A DNA stretch of 64,000 nt from Tricholoma matsutake. Lineage: Eukaryota > Basidiomycota > Agaricomycetes > Agaricales > Tricholomataceae. The stretch covers positions 7,502,001 through 7,566,000 of the forward strand of contig AP026544.2 in the NCBI GenBank assembly GCA_026075535.2, read 5' to 3'. Below the pieces are notes generated by a model, which had not been told where the DNA came from, made no database searches, and worked only from the letters and a program-made list of their open reading frames with translations. This document shows, one piece after another, positions 55,930-64,000 of the stretch; the first letter of the stretch is position 1; each line of letters opens with the position of its first letter. A program made the position numbers and the translations under genes.

Positions 55930-57667
55930 GATTAGATTCATAATACCTTGAGAATCAAGCTTTGCCAGGGGTGGTGAGCATGATCACAAACTGGATGTTA
56001 GAGGATAAACCACAGCTATATGAGCCTGGGTAAACTCCCACGGTGTATCCTACAGAAATGACTGAGTGCAAGGGGAGCTCCTCAGTGTTGTTCTTGTAGA
56101 CCAGTCATTTTGTCAAATGTCTGAAGTCCACCTCTGAGAACGTGAAGGGGGGCATGTTTGGTAAAGCCCAGCCATCATAGATGGGAACTGGGGTGTTAAG
56201 ATGAGTTCTTTTTCAGTGAGGCCAAAGGGGAATAACTGATGTAGATTATTAAATCCTTTGGAAGCATTATAGTCCCCCTTCCCCATTCTAGCAAGGAGGG
56301 GAGACGAGACAGCTATCAACATACTAGAGCTAGGGACCATGCTGGGACCAGCAAAAGAGGCTATCAGTAAACTCATGAGATCAATGTATTGCCAGGGGAA
56401 CTACAGAAGTGCTTACCCCACAGTGAGTCTCCTTTGCCTTCACCACAAGTTGTAAAGGAGAACCCAAGGTTGTTGGCAAGGCCCCCAATAACATGAAAGT
56501 TGAGGACAAGATCCCAAGTGGAAACATCCCTTTGCATGTCCTGAGTAAAGGGGGCAATGGTGATGTGGTGTTCAGTCCATGAGTTGTGACGGGGGCCTCC
56601 TTCAACCAGCATGAATAAGAAACTTTCAGTGGTCATCCCAGTCATGATTCCAACCATAAATTTCTTGCTGTCTACATTCTTTAGATGCTGATTGTCAGAA
56701 TAAAGATGCTTTGGGTCGACTTGAGCCATGTTGACATATTGGCCAAACTTCACAAACTTCAGTGCTTCCAAGAGAGTACTGGTGTGTGTTCATTAGTATG
56801 ACAGTGAGCATGCTTTTAAACTAAACAGAAATAAGAAAACACACATACCATGTTTCCTGTTCAGTAAGCCAAGCACAGACATCAGCAAAGCACAAGCAGA
56901 CAGAAGTCTTGCCTGCCATAAAAGGCTTTACTTCACATAAGTGCCTGTCAAATAAGTTTCAATGAGGTGGACCCTGTTTACAGTGTACAATGCATGGGAG
57001 GAGTGGCAGATCTCTGTACAGGGGCTTCAACAGTGGGTCCTGCAAGCCTTCTATCATCACTGTGGAGCCATCATCTATGCTGGCAGACTGCAGTTGTGGA
57101 GGAGTCATCCATTTCAGCCTTGTGCTCAGTGCTTGGTGTTCTTATAAGAAATTATCAGTGGTGCCTAATCTAAAACCAAGGTTGGGGACTCACACTTTGC
57201 CTCCTGGCAAAGTGACCCCTTGCAGGATGTGCCACATTGTCTCTGACTCCACATCAAATTCCAGGCTTTCCATTGGTATGACAGCATCTTTTACTTCTTC
57301 TGAAGGCTGGGCTGCACGCACTCTGTTGTTGATCTTGTTAATCAGTTGTGGGGGGGTGCAGATGTAGAGACATGAACTGGCTCAACTCATTCTCAGCCTC
57401 ATAACTGCTAATCAATGTAACAATTGTCAGGTAGACACCAGGGAGGGGTTTTGCTCACTCACAATTTGGCACCTGGGTCAGCTTTTGGCTTCCTGTGTTT
57501 CTTTGCATTTTTGAATAAAGTGAGAAGCCTTTATTTTTTGTGTAATGATAATGTTAGCAACATGTCAGAGGTGTGCAGGGCAATGGGCACTCACTTGGCC
57601 ACTTTGGGCATGTCATCCGAGTCATCGGACAACTGTGCGGCGATATCACTCAAAGTTGTTCAGTACG
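55930..57667 (-). pseudogene. unrecognised multi-exon gene relic
   Basis: Minus-strand coding-like blocks: LSDIAAQLSDDSDDMPKVAK at about 57595-57660, KHRKPKADPGAKL near 57480, KDAVIPMESLEFDVESETMW at about 57200-57290, VWVPNLGFRLGTTDNFLIRT near 57170, VKFGQYVNMAQVDPKHLYSD near 56750, WTEHHITIAPFTQDM at about 56540-56590, DVSTWDLVLNFHVIGGLANN near 56480, and FPFGLTEKELILTPQFPSMM near 56210. GT-AG boundaries plausibly separate them, and frame changes near 56390 suggest decay. I have seen hypothetical basidiomycete proteins with this pattern but know no function. The location just upstream of the Helitron ORFs suggests capture or a shared insertion site. Confidence 0.45.
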
Positions 57668-58139
57668 ATTGGGTACACAGATCAAAAGCCAAAACTAAAA
57701 TAAAATGCACGGTAGTCCAAGGTGTTGGCTGTCAGCCACAACTTTGGGGCATTTGGTGCTTGTTGCCCTTCAAGTCAGAATCAAAAGGTTGCAACAAATA
57801 GCTATGCCCTACCTCATTGCGAGGTCTTTACTGTGCCCTATGTATTCCGAGCCAGTCTGCATGGAATTTGTCCACACAGACTAGCTTGGACTGGACCCAC
57901 TCATTTGGCTCAAATGTCCTGTATATTGCTCAGACTCCTAGAGAGTCTGCACAGACTTTTGTGGAGTCTGAGCTATTTTTGGACTTTTACTCGGAGTGCG
58001 CATGGACTTTGTCCAAGCAACATCAATTTACTCAGACTCGGACAGACTTGGACAGATACATGTCCGAGTCAAGTCCGAGTCGAGTCCATGGATGCACAAC
58101 AGAGGCTTAGCTGACTACAGAAAAATTATGTATTAAAGT

Positions 58140-58205
58140 AGAATTGAACCCCAAGCCTTGTGGCCAAGCATAAATAGCACAGTTAACCACTACACCACAG
58201 AGCCA
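58140..58205 (-). promoter_or_regulatory. tRNA-like module (type II), left end of MITE4, reading outward
   Basis: Minus strand: A-box-like TGTGGTGTAGTGGTTAACT and B-box-like GGGGTTCAATTC. Homologous to 22306-22374. Confidence 0.68.
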
Positions 58206-59225
58206 TTGTCAGTAAGTACAAACAATTGCATTATCTAACCATGTTTAAATCATGTGACTCATGTGCATGTTCAAGACGTGTCAATAATCATTGTTGATGT
58301 TGATCACCACCTTCACTCTCAACGCCGCTGTCTCCCACCTCCCTCTACCACCACCACCACCCAGTCAGCCCTCGCCTCTGACACCTCTTGCACCAACAGC
58401 AAGAAACAGCAAACTAGCTGAGCCAATGCAACAGGACCCAATGAGCCAAGCCGACACAACGGGCCCAAATGACAATAATTGTTATTTGGGCCCCTAGTAA
58501 GTGTTTTTTTTTGCTTTTTGTTTTATCAATCAACTAATTGTATTTTATTGTGTTTTAGGTTGTATGCTACTGGGGACAACCTGCCATGACAAAAAATGTG
58601 CAACCCATGCCCAGGCCCACCTGATCCCCTCCTCCCCATTCAAATGGGATGTGAGGCTGTCGACACGGGCTAGGAGGGTGCCCAGGGATGCCAGGAGACC
58701 CCAGAAGGGGGATACCTGCCTAGTAAGCACCCACCAACCTCCATAATCATGCCATGTCGCACTGATGCGCCCAAACCCCCCCCCCAAAAAAACAAATACA
58801 GAAACCCAAATGGAGGACAATGGCAATGAACGACGACAAGCCACCCACCCCCAGCCTCACGAGCAACTGCTCATGGGGTGGAACATGGGTGGAACAATGC
58901 CCAGATGCAGGGAAAGGAGACAATGACAATGCACCACCCACCCCCAGCCTCACGAGCAACTGCTCATGGGGTTGTGGGGTGGGTTTTTTTTTTCTTTTTC
59001 TTTTAGCCCTCCCCCTCATTTCGGGGGGAGTTTTTTTTTTAAATCTATAGTTTGTAATGTAGTTATTATTAGTTTTTTTTGTATTTCTTTGATTGTATTG
59101 TATACTCCCTCATGTTAGATGCGAGGGATGCAGTTAATAAAATTTATTTGTTCAATTTTTGAAAGATAAATACTTGAGTTTGAGTTTGAGTGTCATAAAT
59201 AAACTATGTATTACTAACAAATAAT

Positions 59226-59300
59226 TCTCCTGTGGCTCAACTGGTAGATCACATGTGTTTGGTTTGTTGTGTGATGACTTGGAGGTCTTGGGTTCAATCC
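59226..59300 (+). promoter_or_regulatory. tRNA-like module (type I), right end of MITE4, reading outward
   Basis: A-box-like TGGCTCAACTGGTAGATCA and B-box GGGTTCAATCC, 50 bp apart. Confidence 0.68.
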
Positions 59301-59476
59301 TTGCTCTGCACACCTATATTCTGTAGGCACATCGTGACTTTCATAAAGTCTGAAAAGCTTGGAACTCATAAGATATCAAATTGACCCAGATTCTGCATAC
59401 AGACTAGCTCGGACTCCACACAGTCCATGTGGAGTCTGCTAGGACATGTGGGGCACTGTAAATTACTGCTCATTGC

Positions 59477-59834
59477 AATGGCTTTCTCAGTCTTGGTTAT
59501 TTTTCCCTACTATGCATCAGAGAGGAAAGAGGCAGGCTACTGAGACAGTACTTTCGGTGCCCAGCTAAAGGGCCTCTGTGACAAGCATCAGTATTTGAAG
59601 CATGGGCAACAACAGGAAAACCAATGTGGGCATTCCAAATGTGGGATCTGCGTTATCCACACTGAAATCTCATGGACCTGTGCCAAGAATTGCACTTTTA
59701 TCATTTCAATTCAGCCACAGCACTACTTAAGACAAAACAACATATGCCATTCTTTCATCTGTGAGCAGAGCATCTGAGGGCATCCCTGGGATATGTTTGT
59801 TCTGTGGGTCAGCTTGCATCGGCACCAATTCCAT
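59477..59834. other. unassigned DNA between MITE4 and MITE3
   Basis: Short plus-strand ORF 59595-59777 with several Cys and His, not recognised. It belongs to the pre-insertion target of both MITEs and continues at 61828. Confidence 0.3.
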
Positions 59835-60112
59835 GATTTCATGAGTACATTACACTCCTCCACCTATTCCAGTCAGAATGCCCATTCTGATCAGAATTTC
59901 CAGAATTCCGGGATTTACATATATTTTTCTCACAATTCATAATTCCGATCAGACTGGAGGGTCAATTTTACCTCTGGAATCCTGGGAATCTACCCGGACT
60001 CATTTTTACCTGGAACAGTCAGATCAACCAGATGCATGGCAACTAGCATAACTGGAATAACCAGAATAACCAGACTGCATGTGCTTTCCCAAATAAAATT
60101 TCAAGGTCCAAC

Positions 60113-60177
60113 AAGAATCAAACACTCGACCTTGGGTCTGCACACATAACAGCACACTTAACCACTGAGCTACCAAG
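60113..60177 (-). promoter_or_regulatory. tRNA-like module (type III), left end of MITE3, reading outward
   Basis: Minus strand: A-box-like TGGTAGCTCAGTGGTTAAGT, very close to the tRNA consensus, and B-box-like GAGTGTTTGATTCTTG. It differs from types I and II. Confidence 0.68.
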
Positions 60178-60849
60178 CAATTATGCTGCTACATACATTT
60201 AATACTTTTATTACCCAACCAAGGTACGTAGTTAATCACAGCCATTAACAGAATAATTAATAAGTATGCATACACATGACATGTGACACGTGACTGCCAG
60301 CTCACAACCACCACCACCACTGTCACCAATGCTGCCTCCTCCTCCTCTCCATTCTACCACCACCACTGTGTGTGCACCCGCCACCACCATTCCCATGCCC
60401 ACTTCCACCATCACCACCACCTTCAAATGAGCCAACTGGATGGAACGCAGGCCCAAATGATGGCAATTGTCATTTGGGCCATAGATAAGTTTTTTTCTTT
60501 TTTCTTTTTCTTTTTATCAATCAACTAATTGTTATTTATTGCTTTTTAGGCTATATACTACTGGGGATGACCTGTTGCAACAAAAAACATGCAACAAAAA
60601 ATGTGCAATGCATGCCCACAGCCACCCAATCCCCTCCTCCCCTTTCAAATGGGATGTGAGGCTGTCGACATGGGCTAGGTGGGTGCAGAGGGATGCCAGG
60701 AGACCCCAGAAGGGGGATACCTGCCTAGTAAGCACCCACCAACCCCCATACATGTGCCATGTTGCACTGATGTGCCCAAACCCCTCCCACCCCCCCAAAA
60801 AAAAAACAGACAGAAATCCAAATGGGGGACGACGGTGACAAAGAACAAC

Positions 60850-61160
60850 AAGCCACCCACCCCCAGCCTCACGAGCAACTGCTCATGGGGTGGAACATGG
60901 ATGGAATGATGCCTAGGTGCTCGGATAGGAGACAACAACACACCACCCACCCCCTGTCTCATGAGCAACTGCTTGTGGGGTGGATTGCAGGTGGAATGAC
61001 AACGACGACAAGCCACCCACCCCCAGCCTCACGAGCAACTGCTCATGGGGTGGAACATGGGTGGAACAACACCCAGGTGCAGGGATAGGAGATGACAATG
61101 CACCACCCACCCCCAGCCTCACAAGGAACTGCTTGTGGGGTGGATTGTGGGTGGAACAAC
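60850..61160. repeat. tandem GAGCAACTGCTC units in MITE3
   Basis: Four units of about 70-90 bp start CCACCCACCCCCAGCCTCAC and contain the GAGCAACTGCTCATGGGGTGG palindrome region (or GAGCAACTGCTTG variants). Inverse of the array at 340-680. Confidence 0.75.
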
Positions 61161-61534
61161 AACGACAACAGTGGGGTCACATCCCCTCCCCCTCCCCTGC
61201 ACTTTGTGTGGGGAGGCATTTTTTTTGTACTTTTAATTATTCATTAGTATTGTGCTCCCCCTCTCCCATTTTGCATGGGGGAGGGATTTTTTTCTTCATG
61301 TTTTGACCTCCTCCCTCACGTTTGGCATGAGGGGTTAGCTTTTTATGTATATAAATAAAACTCCCTCTTGCATCTTGTGAGAGGGAGGACTTTTTGTTTA
61401 TGTATATAATGACAATCATCCCCACTCCCTTGCATTCAATGTGAGGGATGTGGTTAATTAAAATTTTTTGATCTTAAACTACTTCAAAAAAAATTAGAGT
61501 GTCATGAATAAACATTATATTACTAACTAATAAT

Positions 61535-61615
61535 TCTCCTGTGGCTCAACTGGTTAAGCACACATGTTTGGTTTGTCATGTGATCACTCTAATCAAGATG
61601 TCTTGAGTTCAATCC
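61535..61615 (+). promoter_or_regulatory. tRNA-like module (type I), right end of MITE3, reading outward
   Basis: A-box-like TGGCTCAACTGGTTAAGCA and B-box-like GAGTTCAATCC, directed to the terminus at 61827. Confidence 0.68.
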
Positions 61616-61835
61616 TTACTCTGCACAAATATATTTTGTAGGCACTTTGACAACTTAAGACTTGAAATTTGACTATCCATTAGGGGGTATATACTCTAAG
61701 TTGAGCATCTGGAGTAACCAGAATATGGTTGGAATAACCAGAATCCACTGGACTCCAATGGAATCTGACAGAATCCAGTGGACTCCAGTGAGTCCGATCG
61801 GAATAGGTGGAGGAGTGTAAATTACAGGATTTCAC

Positions 61836-63318
61836 TAGCATAGGAGTAGTTATTGATTGTTATCAATGAAAAATGACTGTGTGTACTAACACTTCTGGTG
61901 AGCTAGAGAGCATTCTCACCTTCCATTTCTTGGAAATCATAGGGCTGGAGACATTGTGTCACTCAACCCATTTTTGTAGACAAGGGGTCTTACCTTACAC
62001 TAGCTCCCAGCTTGTGAGTGACCAGACTGATGCAGTAGGGAGGCTAATTAGGTGATAAAAAATGATTCAAAAGGAGAGGACACATGCTGCAAGGTTGAAA
62101 TCCACCCTAGGTGGCAAGGTTATCAAAATTGCACCTAGATGGACATAGACTTACCTTCACTGAGCTGTGCTTGTTGCATTTTTCCTGAAAAACAACAGAG
62201 ATATTGTCAGAGCATCTTCAGTGATAGAACAAGATGCAGAATACCTTGCTGCTTTATTGGGGACTTTCAGCATGGAGAGCAATGACAAGGGGGGGGGGGG
62301 GGTTTGAGATATTGTCACAAGTATCAACCACTGGGGAACTGATCACTGTGATCTCTATATAATAATTGGGCCTGTCAGACAACCAGACATTTGAGACAGC
62401 TTGCCATTCAGTCACATTTGAGGGTGACAGCCATTGAGCCCAGTCTTATCATGCTGAGAAGCCCAGCAGGACATTGGTGCAAATGAGGCTTGTGGATGTA
62501 TTTATAGAAGAACAGGAGGTGCAACCATCAGTGGACCCAGTGAATGCAATAATATGTGAAGAGCAGGAAACTGCACAGATAATTGCTAAGTATGTATACC
62601 TGTAAGTAGCATGCTTTTACAAAGCAACATATGAACTGACCTCCTCAAATGCATCTGTGCATATATTGATGCTTCTGAGGATAAAAGACTCTCTTCGATG
62701 GCCTTCCTATAGATGTTCAGCTCACATTGCGTTGCAACACTGGCTGGAGACTAAAGTCAAGCTCAATGTCTCTATCACTTGATGAGAATTTGTAGGACTT
62801 TGTGTCATGCATGATGCCATCTCCATTGTTCAGCAAAGCTTTGATAGCATAACACCCATTCTCAATCCACAGGCAAGTGCACATGTGTTCACTGGCTTCA
62901 CTGTCTGATGGCCCACAACATGTTCAGCAACATGTCAGAGTTAGGATGTGGTCAAATCCATGATAGGTATGCAACCAGTTCAAAGTTAAGTAATCCCAGC
63001 TCATACCTTCATCTTCAGCAATGCTTCTCAGGAGTATATGGTTCTGACATTGAAGCCCTAACCAGTGTTATCTGCATGTTCCAAACACACCAAAGCATTA
63101 CTGTTATAGTCTCCTCAACCCTACGCCCGTCGAAATTTGTGCCACAGACAAGATTGTTAGCATTCAAGTTATGATGATGAGCATGAAAATGCCTGTCCTT
63201 TGAAATGCCATGAGTAAGGTATATCCACATGCTTCAATCTGGCTTACAAACAACCTGCTCTAAACTCAACACATCAACATACATCTTGGTTAGTATTTCT
63301 CTATCATTTTGAACTCTC
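61836..63318. other. mostly unassigned sequence
   Basis: Short ORFs on both strands, none recognised. A 14-base G run lies at about 62289. No terminal repeats or target duplications were found. Sequence composition (CpG-poor, TpG-rich) matches the decayed elements elsewhere. Confidence 0.3.
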
Positions 63319-64000
63319 TCATTTGAATGAGTCATGGTGCAGCCATTTAACAAGTTGGACCAGGTGTCTAACTTGTTTCACTCTACATACCTCACTGGCC
63401 AAGGCACTTGATTTATTTATTTTTGCAATGGATGAACACCTGGCTAAGAGGCTCTGCCTCTTTCCTTTCTTGTCCAGCTCAGTGGACAGGAGATTTGGTT
63501 GATCCTCAGAAGTGAGTCTTAAGCCCCTAGTTTGTGCATAGCCCATTGAAAACTGGACACCCAGCCATGTATCATTCGCCCACCTGCTGGAAAAATCTGA
63601 CTTAACTCTGGCTATTTGTCTGTCAACATACTGACTAGTCAAGGTTCATCACCTTGTCCCATCATTGTATGGCTCCAGCATCATTGTCTGAGTCCACCTG
63701 CCCATTGTCCTTTTGCCTATACCCAGCCTTCCACTTCAAGATGACCATAGAGGGGGGCTTAGCCAAAACAGCCGTTTGGCATGTTTTTGCTGTCTGTGGT
63801 AAGTGTAGGTCCATGGGCTCAGGAAGCACACTGACAGTGACAAATTGCCCATCCAACAGAGCTATCGACCTCAACACCATCATCATCTTACAACGGTCTT
63901 GGCAGGCTCTATCTTTCTTCAGAGGGACTGCTATGAATGAAACTTGGATTTCCACTATGTCCCCAATACAAAAATGTTGTGGCCCACATTCCTCAAACCT
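63319..64000 (-). pseudogene. unrecognised minus-strand coding relic running off the window
   Basis: From 64000 the minus strand is open: FEECGPQHFCIGDIVEIQVS, then KMMMVLRSIALLDGQFVTVS and MVILKWKAGYRQKD, to a stop at 63662. A second ORF, 63642-63319 (VKSDFSSRWANDTWLGVQFS), may be a further exon. The G-D-I-V-E-x-Q-V-S-F pattern is familiar from hypothetical proteins of TE-rich basidiomycetes, but I know no function. The 5' end is outside the window. Confidence 0.35.

Larger units (their letters stand above)
57821..59468. mobile_element. MITE4, non-autonomous derivative of the KDZ transposon
   Basis: The left end is GAGGTCTTTACTGTGCCC. The right end, read inward, is CAGTAATTTACAGTGCCCC, the same pair as the 12-kb transposon. 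Exact 8-bp target duplication ctcattgc (57813-57820 and 59469-59476). The left 390 bp align to the KDZ transposon right end throughout. Core with GAGCAACTGCTC palindromes (58860, 58945) and hairpins. tRNA-like modules point outward at both ends. Confidence 0.93.
59843..61827. mobile_element. MITE3, non-autonomous KDZ-type TIR element
   Basis: The left end is GAGTACATTACACTCCTCC. The right end, read inward, is CTGTAATTTACACTCCTCC. Target duplication gatttcat (59835-59842) / gatttcac (61828-61835), 7 of 8. Contains three GAGCAACTGCTC-type tandem units (60860-61160), a GGCCCAAATG palindrome (60449-60482), a five-hairpin ladder (61190-61450) and outward tRNA-like modules at both ends. MITE0 is its inverted relative. 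Confidence 0.9.

Noticed and set aside
59595..59777. 60-residue Cys/His-containing plus-strand ORF as a small gene
   Set aside because: Short, no recognisable motif spacing, and in a region without other coding signal.
8302..61615. Calling the A/B-box modules real tRNA genes or independent SINE insertions
   Set aside because: They lack a full cloverleaf and anticodon context. They have no target duplications or 3' tails of their own, and lie at fixed places inside TIR elements with outward orientation.

Overview
The window is a transposon graveyard from a fungal nuclear genome, most likely a basidiomycete (Agaricomycete type). Evidence: a KDZ-family gene with CxC5/CxC6-like cysteine clusters, chromodomain Ty3/gypsy elements, a Rep/PIF1 Helitron, and putative spliceosomal introns of about 60 bp. 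I found no convincing host housekeeping gene, rRNA, true tRNA or CRISPR array. Species cannot be told from the sequence.

Left part (1-10610). The right end of a MITE-like element (1-1059) is followed by an old plus-strand gypsy copy (copy B, 1060-6717) split by a CACTA element (1223-4263). A second copy of the same gypsy family (copy A, minus strand) begins at about 7006 and continues in pieces to about 25440. It is split by a 2.1-kb TIR element (7990-10079) and by a 12-kb transposon.

Centre-left (10611-22673). This 12-kb TIR transposon has an 8-bp target duplication and holds two minus-strand genes: a KDZ transposase-like gene (10966-13224) and a multi-exon partner gene (13338-22168). A young 6-kb Ty3/gypsy element (gypsy 1, 13901-19947) sits inside an exon of the partner gene. 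Its TIRs and ends match a cohort of non-autonomous elements in the window: MITE0 1-1059, MITE1 7990-10079, MITE2 33480-37610, MITE4 57821-59468 and MITE3 59843-61827. Most ends carry a tRNA-like A-box/B-box module reading outward through 11-bp-period GGACTCC/GGAGTC repeats to the tip. This combination is the most novel signal here.

Middle (22674-39679). Rearranged gypsy copy A pieces (with an inverted 2.1-kb block, a solo LTR and a small foldback element) lead into a Ty1/copia element (25623-39679, TSD tgtag). The copia element holds a solo gypsy LTR and several copies of a 1.0-1.4 kb LTR-like repeat. At one point insertions are nested five deep.

Right part (39680-64000). A decayed minus-strand Helitron (Rep HUH and Tyr motifs, PIF1 helicase, a peptidase-like ORF) is interrupted by gypsy 2 (40358-48038), which carries an antisense coiled-coil/Cys-rich gene near its 3' LTR. 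Then come an unrecognised intron-containing gene relic (about 55930-57667), MITE4, MITE3 and about 2.2 kb of mostly unassigned sequence.

Decay pattern: nearly all premature stops in the younger elements are TGA where arginine is expected, and all three differences between the gypsy 1 LTRs are CpG transitions. Both fit deamination of methylated CpG.
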